Source of the DNA: Saprospiraceae bacterium | GTDB lineage: Bacteria; Bacteroidota; Bacteroidia; Chitinophagales; Saprospiraceae | Direction: 5' to 3' | DNA: 64,000 nt | Assembly: GCA_016711125.1 (NCBI GenBank) | Contig: JADJTQ010000007.1 | Span: 310,001 to 374,000, forward strand | Shown: piece by piece, positions 21,116-31,181 of the stretch | Numbering within the stretch: the first letter of the stretch is position 1 | Layout of the letters: every line of letters starts with the position of its first letter | Notes under the pieces: generated by a model | The model's input: the letters and a program-made list of their open reading frames with translations, nothing else | Database searches by the model: none | What the model was told of the DNA's origin: nothing | Made by a program: the position numbers and the translations under genes

Positions 21116-21541
21116 ATGATGGGAACATTAAAGATCAATCACTTTGCTGTCTGGGTTGGGGTGGTATTGCTATCGCTTCTCGGATTCATCTGGTATGGTC
21201 CATTATTTGGCCATGCCTGGATGGGATATGTCGGATTGGACCAAGCTGCGATGGAGGCCAAGCCACCCGGAGCCAGCACTTGGATCAGCAATACCATTGC
21301 TACCATTATCCCGCTCTATACCCTGGCATGGATATTCATTCGACTTCGGGTTGAAAATGCTTTTCAAGGTGCCATGGTTGGATTGCTTATGGGTTTCAGT
21401 TTTGTGTTTTTAAGTGACATGACTGGTAACATGTTTGCTCAACATCCTTATGGCCTCTCGTGGATCACAGGTGGTTACAGCATGACCGCTCTAGCAGTGG
21501 CAGGCATGATACTAGGTGGCTGGCGTAAGTATGCAGGGTGA
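21116..21541 (+). CDS. DUF1761 family membrane protein
   Basis: 141 residues with four hydrophobic segments (about 11-30, 58-77, 85-105, 118-136). The GFIWYGPLFGHAWMGYVG region is characteristic of DUF1761 proteins, which are small membrane proteins of unknown function. The gene stands alone with no co-directional partner. It is flanked on both sides, 35 and 7 bases away, by copies A and B of the inverted-repeat element in the same orientation. That arrangement could mean the gene was carried in as a passenger. Confidence 0.8.
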   Translation: MMGTLKINHFAVWVGVVLLSLLGFIWYGPLFGHAWMGYVGLDQAAMEAKPPGASTWISNTIATIIPLYTLAWIFIRLRVENAFQGAMVGLLMGFSFVFLSDMTGNMFAQHPYGLSWITGGYSMTALAVAGMILGGWRKYAG

Positions 21542-21548
21542 TTATCGG

Positions 21549-21753
21549 CTAGGAGGCGGTTGAAATAGTCACCTCGCACTGATCTAATGTAAAAATAGAT
21601 TTGTACTATAACATGATTCAACAGTTCTCGTCGCCCCTGGCTTCACTGAGACCCAGTTAGTTACTACTTCCAGTAGCTTCTTTCGTCTCGCTGTGTCAGA
21701 AACGACGACTTACGGCTTCAGCATCAAGCTTGCGTAATTCAATAGCTTCCTAG
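21549..21753 (-). repeat. Terminal-inverted-repeat element (MITE-like), copy B
   Basis: 205-bp copy in the same orientation as copy A. It starts CTAGGAGGCGGTTGAAATA (21549) and ends TTCAATAGCTTCCTAG (21753). It lacks the palindromic insert of copy A but shares the CGTCTCG...GTCAGAAACGACGA and ACGGCTTCAGCATCAAG core. I saw no convincing target-site duplication. Confidence 0.8.
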
Positions 21754-21822
21754 GTGATTTTAGAGAGGCAATAGTTATTTTTAGTTACACACCCTTAAGT
21801 AGCTGATGCTCCAGGACAATTA

Positions 21823-22605
21823 CTAGCTCCTATCATTGGCATACCGGTTAGATATAAAACTGCTGACGATCTCATAGATCTCTTTTTCGACCGGCTTATT
21901 TTGTAGAAATTCCAGATGTTTATTCATAACCGTTGTGTCGCCTCTTTTAGCTGGGCCCGTTTGTGAATGCTTCGGTCCATTGCGTAATGCTTTGGCGAAG
22001 GTCTCGTTAATCAGTGGATGTAAGAGCGCAAAGTCGAGATCATTTTCCTCACATATTTGCTGGCTAATAGTCATGGCTGCGTTAGCAAAATTGCTGGCAA
22101 AAACAGCAGCAATATGAATGGCAAAACGTTGATTGTCAGAAATCACCTGGTTATTGCGACTCAGGTGCTTTGCGATATGGCTAAGTCGTTTTTCGGTCGA
22201 TTCATCGGAGGCGGTAAGAAAAATAGGAATTTCTTTCCAGTCGATTGATTTACTTTTTGAAAATGTTTGCAAGGGATAAATGACACCAAATTTTCGCGTG
22301 ACATTTTCAAATATAGTAGATGGTACGCTACCAGCGGTGTGTACCAGGATGCGATTATCCGGTATTTCAATTTGCGTTACAATTTCTTCGAGAGCATCGT
22401 CACTAACAGCAAAAATCAAGATGTCAAAATTGGTCTTTAATCTTGAGAGTTCATCCGAATAATCAGCTTTCACCTGCATCGCTAGATTTTTGGCATGTGA
22501 TTTATCTTTGCTGATGATTTGTAAAATACTTACACCACTCATCTTATTTAGAGCGGTTGCCAGGTGAGTCGCCACATTGCCAGACCCAATAAAGCTGATT
22601 TTCAT
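21823..22605 (-). CDS. Rossmann-fold DUF2520 oxidoreductase-like protein
   Basis: Intact at 260 residues. The N-terminal Rossmann motif KISFIGSGNVATHLATAL (residues 2-19) indicates NAD(P) binding, followed by FAVSDDALEEIV and ILVHTAGSVP. The C-terminal half matches the DUF2520 helical domain (FAIHIAAVFASNFANAAM, then GPAKRGDT). Members resemble ketopantoate and pyrroline-carboxylate reductases, but the substrate is unknown. It stands alone on the minus strand. Confidence 0.85.
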   Translation of the reverse strand: MKISFIGSGNVATHLATALNKMSGVSILQIISKDKSHAKNLAMQVKADYSDELSRLKTNFDILIFAVSDDALEEIVTQIEIPDNRILVHTAGSVPSTIFENVTRKFGVIYPLQTFSKSKSIDWKEIPIFLTASDESTEKRLSHIAKHLSRNNQVISDNQRFAIHIAAVFASNFANAAMTISQQICEENDLDFALLHPLINETFAKALRNGPKHSQTGPAKRGDTTVMNKHLEFLQNKPVEKEIYEIVSSFISNRYANDRS

Positions 22606-22793
22606 GTTTCGTTTTTCTTCTGATTAAGATTGATGATAATATTGTTGTTTTTATTTTTTAATTAAAATCTCTTTACGCCATTTTCCTCACTGATATCTAA
22701 AATTCATCTGGCTCGAATTAGTAGGACCAGAAATAAACTACCCCCTATGCCCCATCCAGGTACATAGACATTAGTCCCTTAGATGCTCTTGCC

Positions 22794-25634
22794 TCAGGCC
22801 AGGTCCCTTTTCCATCTTTTTACCATGCCTAGAAGCATTCCAAACATCATAAGCGTAGTTCCAATCCAAAATAGATTAATTCCGGGAAATTCAATGGCTT
22901 CCAGTACGATAAAGTCATCCCTCGGCACATTGCGGGCCATTTCGACAGGAAATTCTATAGAATCAATATTTGTCTTGGCAACCATCAATTCCAACAATTC
23001 GGTGTTGGGATCAATCGAGGAGAATCTTATCGTCAAGCCCTGATTGGGTAAAAAGTCCTTAACCATAAAGGTCCTGTTGTCGCGTATTAAAAAGATCGGC
23101 CTGGCGGTGGCTTTTAGGCCCTTTGGGCCCTCGATGTCGAGAATCGCGGCTACCGCTATATCACCATCTTTTGGAATATAGGATGAATTTGACGGATTTT
23201 TATCAAAGCCCGATAGTACAAATTTATAATCGTCGAAATAAAAGACATCTCCCAACTTCTGTGAGTATGTCTCATAACTCAACATTTGTTCTTCAGGATA
23301 CAACCGGTGAATTCCTTCTTCGGTAAGCCTAAGCCGTACACCCATATTTTTGATGTCATCATAGTAGCTATAGACATATCTTTGATCTTTGATTGCCAAT
23401 ACAGGGAAAGCGCTCTGATTCAATCCAGTGGAATCCCAAACAGTAATTTCGGTCCCATAGACTACATCACCATCTTCTCGAAGATACTCCCGATGGGTAG
23501 GCTCAGAAAGGATCCTTCTTAAACTTAGATACATATCATCGACCTGAAGGGTGTCACCAAGCTTGAGGGAGTATGTTTGATATTCTAGATTTTCATCTTC
23601 CTCACGGGAGGCCTCTGTACTGATATGTCGAGAGGGAGCTGCTGTAATATGGGTAAAAATGTCCTTGTCTATATATCTCTTGGTTGAAGGATTAGGATTG
23701 ACCATTTCTGTCTTTTCCGCATTGTAAGTTAGATACGGATGCAATTCGAATGTCTCCTCGATTGTCTTATTGTCTTGCGCCAAACGGTCAAACTTGATTT
23801 CGTAGGTTCTTTCATAGCCAATCATGGTATCGGATACATAGGTAGCCAAAAATCCGCCCATAAATAGGGGTTCTCCTTTGATCAGATAGATGTTTTTGTG
23901 CAATCGATCATCGCCATCGGGAAAAATGCCCCGCATAGCAAATGCGTTATTCGAAATGAAATTTTTATTTATGCCCGATGCCAGTACGCCAATGATCATT
24001 AGACCAAAGCCCACATGCGAAAAAACGGAAGCTGAAGACTTTAGCTTCAGTTTTAAGAAAGTGACCAGGTAGTGTAGGTTTGCTACGATAGCAAAGAGAG
24101 CACTGAAAAGCAGAACAATGAAGATGACCGAATTGGTCTTGATCCACAAATTGGCAAGCAGAGTCAATCCTGCTGTGATACCTAAACTTATCATCAAGTG
24201 CTTAGTGAATTTGGACTTTCTGGCTTGCCAATCACCTCCTTTGTATATCAAAAAGTGGCTGATACCAGTGAGCAACCCGATCAACAACGCAATCCAGATC
24301 TGATATCTATTGTAGTGACTGATCGGGTCTACCGGGGAAGCCTTGTGCCAACTGCTCATGTCCTGACCTACCAATGAGCCGTAACCATCCATGATCTTAT
24401 TAAGTACCGGAAGAGAGGTCGTAAATGTAATCAGGCCTGCGGAAAAAAGAAGTACCAATGAGCCGATGAACATCCAAAATTCTCTTGATGTGAGCGATTC
24501 TTCCTTTTCAGGCTCGACGACTAATTTCGCCATCCGCCAGTAAGTGGCAGCTGGAAGTAATAGAAAAGCTACCATGAAGATAACTAACTGCCATTCCAAT
24601 CCCATTTCAGTAAAGCATGCACCGAACTGTCACCAAGAATGCCGCTTCGGGTGAGAAAAGTAGAATATAGAACAAAGAAGAATGCCAGGGAATAGAAGAT
24701 GAAGGATCCTTTTACTGAATGCCCGGTGCTGCGTGCTACCAGATTGGTATGAATACCTCCAAGCAAAATTAACCAGGGTACCAATGAAGCATTTTCAACC
24801 GGATCCCAAGCCCAATAACCTCCGAAACTGAGTGCCTCATAAGCCCAGGCTCCTCCCATCACAATACCGGTACCCAGGATTGCACCGCTAAAAGTGCCCA
24901 TGGCAAGACTGGTTTTAACCAGCCACTAAAATCTTTTTTCCAAAAACCGGCCATTGCATAGCAAAAAGGTATAGTCACCGATGCAAAGCCCAGGAATAAG
25001 GTTGGTGGGTGGATAATCATCCAATAATTTTGCAATAATGGATTGAGGCCTTTGCCTTGTATCATAGAGAGATAGTTGGCATTGCTAAAAATCGGTAATC
25101 CGGTCATGCCATCACTAAACCGCAGTAGATTGAAAGGTGTAACTCCAAGGCGCAACTCAGGCAGAAGGTAAATACCCAAAATCATTGAAAGCAGAAAGAA
25201 TTGGATGGCAGATAGGATCGATAGCGTAGGACTTTCCCATTTCTTAGCCACTCTCAGGAGTACAAAGCCTAATATCACATGCCAGAAAATCCAGAGTAGA
25301 AAACTGCCTTGTTGACCTTCCCAGAAGGCTAGAAACAAATAGCGGAGGGGCAAATAATCGGCGACATGAGACCACACGTACTCGTACTCGTAGTATTTGT
25401 TGATCATCATGTAAAACAAGGTGCCGATGACTCCAAAAACAGCCACACCCTGAATGATAAATGACCAACGGCCAATTTTTTCCATTGCTTCGATTCAACT
25501 TCCAGGTGATCACGAGTTGTGGCAAAGAAGTAGGCTACCGCAGCAAGGAGGGATGACATGAAAGCCAGTAGGAGGAGAAAATGACCTAACTTACCAGGTA
25601 GCAGGTGTTCTCCAATATAGTTTATGTCCTGCAT
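22794..25634 (-). CDS. ccmF: CcmF-type cytochrome c haem lyase, three frameshifts
   Basis: Large inner-membrane protein that attaches haem to apocytochrome c. It begins MQDINYIGEHLLPGKLGHF at 25634. The haem-handling WWD domain is GGYWAWDPVENASLVPWL, and conserved histidine loops are NYWMIIHPPTLFLGF and FSHVGFGLMIIG. A periplasmic region of about 300 residues rich in beta strands lies before the last membrane helix (LFWIGTTLMMFGMLLGMV), as in Bacteroidota CcmF. Frame changes at about 25476-25483 (A-run), 24895-24930 and 24590-24620 split the coding region; repaired length is about 945 residues. It lies 6 bases after ccmE. Confidence 0.9.
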
Positions 25635-25640
25635 TCAATC

Positions 25641-26042
25641 TTAGATGTCAGAGCGTACCGAGATTTCCTCGTCTTTGTATTTAGATGGACACTTCATCAG
25701 CAGATCACTGGCCACAAAATTCGCTTGGTCCATTGTACCAGTCACCACGATCTGTTCGCTCATTTCAAAATCCTGTGGTTTAGCGTCATGTAAGATGACC
25801 TTACACTCTCGTCCGTCCGAATCTTTGACATAAAACGAAAAATAATTTGGATCAACAGCCGGATCATAATACATCTCTTTATCCTTGGCGAGGATGCCGA
25901 CTACCTTTACCGGCCGGCTTGTACTCTCGGCCTGAGCAAAGGTTGCATAGGAACTCATGTCTTTAGAAGCTGACAGCAAAAGCACTACCGCAGCAACGAT
26001 CATTATGAGACTGATAATGTGTATTTTTTTTATGCCTTTCAT
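25641..26042 (-). CDS. ccmE: CcmE haem chaperone with a CxxxY haem-binding motif
   Basis: 133 residues. It has one N-terminal membrane anchor (about residues 7-24) and a periplasmic beta-barrel with FSFYVKDSDGRECKVILHDAKPQDF and EQIVVTGTMDQ. It passes haem to CcmF. At the position where classical CcmE has HxxxY, this protein reads KCPSKYKDE, that is CxxxY (Cys about 118, Tyr about 122). The Cys variant is known from some archaea and Desulfovibrio. Start ATG 26042 is preferred because it places a short basic segment before the anchor. Next gene is ccmF. Confidence 0.9.
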   Translation of the reverse strand: MKGIKKIHIISLIMIVAAVVLLLSASKDMSSYATFAQAESTSRPVKVVGILAKDKEMYYDPAVDPNYFSFYVKDSDGRECKVILHDAKPQDFEMSEQIVVTGTMDQANFVASDLLMKCPSKYKDEEISVRSDI

Positions 26043-26121
26043 CGTTGGATATGTAATAGTGCGCAAAATTACAAATAGATCAAGAATAATGCACAGGTAT
26101 CAAATTTGTTTTTTTAGAATA

Positions 26122-26151
26122 TTGTGTTTCAGGGAATTAAATATATCTTTA
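26122..26151 (+). promoter_or_regulatory. Bacteroidota-type promoter for ftsE
   Basis: TTG (26122-26124), 19 spacer bases, then TATCTTTA (26144-26151), close to the Bacteroidota consensus TTG-N19-TAnnTTTG. It lies 19 bases before the ftsE start. Confidence 0.5.
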
Positions 26152-26170
26152 TTCTATAATAACTAGCATT

Positions 26171-26914
26171 ATGGCCGAGTTGAAGGAAAATACTGCCGTT
26201 CAGACGCCTTGGGGTAGTGTGATTTCGCAAGATAAAGTTGTTTCGAATCTAGAATCGGTGGTTTCGATCAAAGGCGCAGATATCTATCAGGATAGTCATT
26301 TGGTCTTGCATGATGTGAACCTGGATCTCGAACCGGGTGCTTTTATCTATCTGATAGGCAAGACAGGCAGTGGCAAATCGTCTCTGCTGAAGACAATTTA
26401 TGGAGCCCTCCCTCTTACTAATGGTGAAGGCCAGGTGGCCGGATTTGACCTGAGGAAAATCAAAAAGCAACATTTATATAAGTTGAGACGCAAACTTGGT
26501 ATGGTGTTTCAAGATTTTAACCTGTTGTATGATCGCAATATGGAAGAGAACCTGCTTTTTGCACTGGAGGCAACCGGATGGAAAGATCAACGCCAAAAAC
26601 AACTAAGGATAGAAGAAGTGTTGGGTTTGGTAGGACTGAAGTACATGAAACATAAGAAGCCACATGAGCTTTCAGGAGGCGAACAACAGCGTGTAGCGAT
26701 TGCGCGGGCACTTCTGAATAGCCCGGATTTATTAATTGCGGATGAGCCTACCGGCAATCTTGATCCGGATACCTCCGATGAGATATTAAAACTATTATAT
26801 AATCTTAATCAGGAACGAAATACGACCATAGTATTTGCTACCCACGATTATCGCCTCATTGAGCAATATCCATCGAGAGTGATTCGCTGTCATCATGGAA
26901 AGATCTTTTTTTAG
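26171..26914 (+). CDS. ftsE: Cell-division ABC transporter ATP-binding protein FtsE
   Basis: ABC ATPase of 247 residues. Walker A is IGKTGSGKSSLLKT (about 71-84), Q-loop VFQDFNLLYDRN, signature LSGGEQQRVAIARAL, Walker B LLIADEPTGNLD and H-loop ATHDYRL. The VYLIGKTGSGKS/LRRKLGMVFQDF pattern and short length fit FtsE of Bacteroidota. FtsE partners FtsX at the division site to control peptidoglycan hydrolases. ftsX is not adjacent here; the following gene is convergent. A 30-residue N-terminal extension precedes the ABC core. Confidence 0.85.
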   Translation: MAELKENTAVQTPWGSVISQDKVVSNLESVVSIKGADIYQDSHLVLHDVNLDLEPGAFIYLIGKTGSGKSSLLKTIYGALPLTNGEGQVAGFDLRKIKKQHLYKLRRKLGMVFQDFNLLYDRNMEENLLFALEATGWKDQRQKQLRIEEVLGLVGLKYMKHKKPHELSGGEQQRVAIARALLNSPDLLIADEPTGNLDPDTSDEILKLLYNLNQERNTTIVFATHDYRLIEQYPSRVIRCHHGKIFF

Positions 26915-27011
26915 GGGACAAATCCTCGGTGCGGTTTCTGGAGATCACAAGTGATCCAGACTTCCAATCTGAATGTTAGCAAAGAAGGTGAATCGTGTTG
27001 ACAAATTACCT

Positions 27012-27911
27012 TCAGGCACCGAAGGCTTTTTGTTGCTTTTCGACAACAAGGATCTGGTACGAATTATAGGCATTTTGGACGATTATATAACAAATCGGCC
27101 CTAAAGCAACTAAAGGACTCACAAAAGTGAGGGCCAGCCAAAGACCAAACATGGTGTTTTTTCGACCCAAAGCCAAGCTACCGGCCAGTTTCTGATCACT
27201 GGGACCCAACAACTCGCCCAGTTTGAATGTTACCAGACAAATGATGGTGACCATAAGCATAATCATCCCTAGGAATTGCCGGGTTACTTCGACATCGGTT
27301 GTTAAAAAATGCATCGCATTACCACAACCGATCCAAACATTTAAAAGAAATAAATAGAATGGTATCATCCGGAAGTTTAGCAGTCTTTTGGTGAGTGCCA
27401 GGCTAGTGCTTTTGACCAATGATGCAAGCATAAGAGGAATGCCGACTACCTTAAATACCGGAATGAGGACTTCGACTAATGAGATGGGCTGATCAATCGG
27501 CATCAACAGCGGTAGTACCAAAGGTATGAAGAAAGCGACAAGGGGATTAGTGGCAATGACCGCAGCAGTAACATATTCAACATTGGTCTTCATAAATTGA
27601 GCAAGGACTGGTGCTGCGGCAGCTGTAGGTGGAATACTGCAAACAAAAGCGGTTAAAGCCAACATTTGACCAAAAGGCAACACTACTATATAAAATGCAA
27701 GGGGCAATAATAAATTGGCAAGAGCGATCATTATATGACTTCTTTTGAAGATATGCCAGTTAAACTGAATGCCTAAAAAAGCAAAAAACAACATCACCAT
27801 CAAGGTGTATTGAATAAGAGAAGTCAACTGGTGGCCTTGAGGGAAAATGATCCCCAAAAAGATCGCACTAAAAATCAGGATCGATTGTTTCATCGGGATC
27901 GCAAAGTACAA
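27012..27911 (-). CDS. Bile acid:sodium symporter (BASS) family transporter
   Basis: Intact at 299 residues with about nine to ten hydrophobic segments. The internal SIPPTAAAAPVLAQFMKTNVEYVTAAVIATNPLVAFFIP stretch corresponds to the crossover and unwound helix region of the BASS fold. BASS proteins import organic acids with sodium. An internal ATG at 27893 could be the true start. It stands alone, convergent with ftsE. Substrate unknown. Confidence 0.8.
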   Translation of the reverse strand: MYFAIPMKQSILIFSAIFLGIIFPQGHQLTSLIQYTLMVMLFFAFLGIQFNWHIFKRSHIMIALANLLLPLAFYIVVLPFGQMLALTAFVCSIPPTAAAAPVLAQFMKTNVEYVTAAVIATNPLVAFFIPLVLPLLMPIDQPISLVEVLIPVFKVVGIPLMLASLVKSTSLALTKRLLNFRMIPFYLFLLNVWIGCGNAMHFLTTDVEVTRQFLGMIMLMVTIICLVTFKLGELLGPSDQKLAGSLALGRKNTMFGLWLALTFVSPLVALGPICYIIVQNAYNSYQILVVEKQQKAFGA

Positions 27912-28057
27912 ATTTATCCAAGCCTTTTAGATAGGTCGATTGGAGTCAATTTTTTCATTAAAATCAAAAGTGCTTGCTTTTGCAGATGAAATAGATTTAT
28001 GGATGCGCTCCACTTAAGACATTTTTTACTTTAAGTTCAGCACATATTCGATCAAGG

Positions 28058-30165
28058 TCAATTGCTCAAATACTTTATTTGTGGCAAGGCTTTATTAGTC
28101 TCTGACACGGGCAGTTGGCATACCTTGTTTTGACAGACATAAATCATAGTGGCCCCGGGTTGAAGTTTATCTTGTAATAATTCGAGGCTACCCTCACCAT
28201 CTCCTCCCAGATAAATGGCATTGGGCAAAAAATGGTTCTGCATTTCTCTGGCCAGGTCCAGACTGTTTTTACCAACGATGGCAATTTCATAAGTGGGCAA
28301 CAATTTTTCAAGAAACAGAATCGCCCAATTTGAATAAAATCCGGTTTGTCCGGATTGCAGTATCGGATCGATCATAGAATACAACATAGTGTCACTCATC
28401 TCTTGAAAGGAGGTCTCCGGAAAATACTGACCTAAAATATGAAGATTACGGGCCATCGCACTATTAGATCCGGGAATCACATTGTCACCAAGTTCTTTTT
28501 TTCGCGCTACAAGGGGAGGATCGATATCTGAGGTATAGTTAAAAAATTTGGCTGATGAGTCATAGAAATGTTCAATCGCATAACTGGCTAAATTTTGCGC
28601 GTCGTACAACCAGGTCTCATCAAAAGTAACCTGATAGCAATTAATAAAGGCTTCGATTAAAAATGCATAATCATCGAGAAAAGCATTTATTTTTACCTGA
28701 CCGTCCTTGTAGTTTCTCATCAGACGATAATCCTCCTGGAGTAAATTATTTTTTATGAATGACGCATTGTTTAATGCGCGTTGTAAGTATTGAGGATCAC
28801 CAAGCGCCTGATAAGTATTGATTAATCCGGTAATGGTAAGTGCGTTCCACGAGGTTAAGATTTTATCATCCAGGGTAGGATGAATGCGTTCGTTTCGGCT
28901 AGCTAACATTTTTTGTTTACTACTCATTATAATCGCACTAAGATCATCTTCATTGATGTCTAATTCGGTTGCGAGGACCTGATCAGTTTTACTTCGGTGA
29001 AGAATATTTTTATCTTCCCAATTACCTTCAACTTTGATATTGTAATAGGTCTTAAAAATTTTTTGCTCATCGGGAGTCAGTATGGCATCAATCTCTGAAT
29101 CGGTCCACACGTAAAATTTTCCTTCTTCACCTTCGCTATCTGCATCCAGCGATGAGTAAAAGCCACCGCTGCTATCGGTCATTTCTCGATCCAGCCATCC
29201 AATCGTCTCCTCCATAATTTGCCGATAAAGGGGCGAAGGATTGACTTGATATGCCTTGGCATACAACGAGAGCAATTGGCCATTATCATAAAGCATTTTT
29301 TCGAAATGAGGCGCCAACCAAACATCATCCGTCGAGTATCGGGCAAAGCCACCGGCCAACTGATCATAAATACCACCGAATGCCATTTGATCCAGTGTAA
29401 CCTTAACCGCCTCAAAGGCCTGCTTGTCCCCACTCATTTTATGATATGACAGCAGATAGAGATAGTTGCTAGGCATTGGAAACTTTGGGGCTCCCTTACC
29501 TCCCCCACGTTGCATGTCGACTTTTTTCAACAGACCGTCTACCATTTTTCTGGCATCGTCTTCGTGCAGATTTCGGGCATCACTGACTACAATTTGATCT
29601 TGTTGTTGGATGCCGGAGGTGATCTGCTTGGCATAAGCTTCCAATTTGTCTTTGTCATCAACCCACATGCCGTTAAATTGGCTAAGTACCTTGAGCCATT
29701 GCTCCTTAGGGAAGTAGGTGCCAGCCCAGACCGGTCTGCCGTCTGGCAATGCAAAAGCATTCAAAGGCCATCCACAACCTTTTCCCGAAGCAAGTTGACA
29801 TGCGGTCATATAGACATCATCGATATCCGGTCGTTCTTCCCGATCGACTTTAATGCATACAAAGTTGTCGTTCATGACTGCTGCCACGGTTGAGTCTTCA
29901 AAGGATTCATGCTCCATCACGTGACACCAATGGCACGCCGCATAACCGATGCTCACCAGAATCATCTTGTTTTCCTTATTAGCTTTTTCTAACGCTTCCG
30001 GCCCCCAGGATACCACTCTACCGGATTGTGAGCATGTTGCAAGAGGTATGGGCTATTTTCATGAATAAGATGATTTGTATAGGGCTGATCAGGTTGTTGG
30101 CTAGACATATGACAGGAAAATAAAAGCAAAGTCAGTGACAGAAGGAAAAAATTTCGATAATTCAT
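28058..30165 (-). CDS. DUF255 thioredoxin-domain lipoprotein (YyaL/SPATA20-like), one frameshift
   Basis: About 702 residues. MNYRNFFLLSLTLLLFSC is a lipoprotein signal with a lipobox cysteine, so this copy is exported. The thioredoxin-like domain has the redox motif AACHWCHVMEHESFED and VDREERPDIDDVY. It is followed by an alpha/alpha-barrel region with GGIYDQLAGGFARYSTDD, FEKMLYDNGQLL and WNALTITGLI, as in the YyaL/SPATA20 family. The N-terminal 45 codons are in another frame. One missing C at about 30000-30007 restores HNPVEWYPWGPEALEKAN, the normal family N-terminus. Function in bacteria is unproven. Confidence 0.85.
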
Positions 30166-30193
30166 TTAGCGTATTCAATGGGGAAGACTCTAT

Positions 30194-30398
30194 TTAAAAA
30201 GATCTTTAGTGATGTCTTCCCGGTATTCAAAGATATGATCTATTCTTTGGTCTACCATGATCTTGTTTATCATTTGTCCGAGGAGTCAGGAGCGCTGTAT
30301 AGGTACTGAGTTGGCATATCTGATTTTGTAAGTGGGGAAAATTGGGCCAGCAATTCCGCCAGCTTTTCATCACCAATATCGACAATTTCAAAATAGTA
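30194..30398 (-). pseudogene. Two gene fragments, one a duplicate of the SRPBCC C-terminus
   Basis: Minus strand. The first fragment (about 30398-30281) reads EIVDIGDEKLAELLAQFSP and ends in tandem stops. The second (about 30280-30194) reads RIDHIFEYREDITKDLFK and ends TAA. The second matches the C-terminus of the SRPBCC gene at 32504-33008 (IDHIFAYREGIIKDLFK) at protein and DNA level, so it is a partial duplication. Neither has its N-terminus. Confidence 0.45.
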
Positions 30399-30401
30399 GA
30401 C

Positions 30402-30441
30402 AAAGAAGTCCGATGTCGGAAGCCCGATGTCCGAAGTCTAT
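30402..30441. repeat. Interspersed GATGTC-type short repeats
   Basis: Runs of GTCCGATGTCGGAAGCCCGATGTCCGAAGTC-like units (units of about 8-13 bases with the core CCGATGTC). Related runs occur at 32284-32350. They border the degenerate segment that also contains the SRPBCC duplication. Confidence 0.55.
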
Positions 30442-30633
30442 AGAGAGCATGGCCGAACCGCCAAAAGAAGTTACAAATTGTCCGAATTAGAATTGATGGG
30501 CTTAGATGATTTTGGAGTTAGCGGGGTGCAGAAAGACATTGCCAAAGGTAAAAAAGTTTGCCGCCTCTTGCCAACTCTCCGAGTGGATTAGTTCCAGGAT
30601 GTCGGTTACCCGTTGTTGCATGATGACCCCTGA

Positions 30634-31074
30634 TTGACCAAAAAGATCGCATCTGGATCACTGGTGATCTCGACTTTGTGCTTCGTTTGGACCATGGAAG
30701 GCAACAGCACTCACACCTGCGAGGTAGAGGCACTCCCACTGCCGGTCTACCCAAATCCAACCACTGACTATATCCATATTCAGATCCCCCAGGGTCTAGC
30801 ACTGGAGCATACCTGGCTGCAGGTGACCGACCTGACGGGGAGCATACTATATAAAAATTACTTGTACACTGCTATCCAGCCCTGCAAAAAGTGTGGGAGC
30901 TGGATAGACTGGCCATTTTCACGGGTGGCCGGTAAAAGTGACTTGACCCCCGCTATAAAAGGTAGCGGGGGCTTGTTCTCTATTTCCACGCACTCCTGGC
31001 CGGTGGGCAGCTATCAAATTACGCTGTATAGCGGCAGTGATATCTATGGCAGCCAGGTAGTGAAAACAAACTAA
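30634..31074 (+). pseudogene. T9SS sorting-domain gene remnant interrupted by a hairpin-rich insert
   Basis: The frame contains LPLPVYPNPTTDYIHIQI and VTDLTGSILYKNYL, then FSISTHSWPVGSYQITLYSG and a final VVKTN. That is a complete T9SS type A sorting domain cut in the middle by about 90 bases (about 30887-30978). The insert is made of two hairpins: GGCCA/TGGCC (30911-30930) and CCCCCGCTA/TAGCGGGGG (30947-30971). No passenger domain is present in front of the sorting domain in this frame. The preceding bases in another frame read IWITGDLDFVLRLDHGR, suggesting a decayed or frameshifted parent gene. Confidence 0.5.
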
Positions 31075-31181
31075 TTATTTAGTGACGATCACTCCCGAGG
31101 ATTTCGGGTTGATGTCGGCATTTTACTGACAATTCGTCTCACAACGATGTCAGCATTCATAAATCAGAAAATAAGAAAACG

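Noticed and set aside
21935..22117. 60-residue plus-strand frame over the DUF2520 gene
   Set aside because: Antisense shadow of an intact gene.
30402..30441. CRISPR-like short repeats
   Set aside because: Units are 8-13 bases, irregular and without unique spacers of constant length.
30518..30802. 94-residue minus-strand open frame
   Set aside because: It runs antisense to a recognisable T9SS sorting domain and has no family features.
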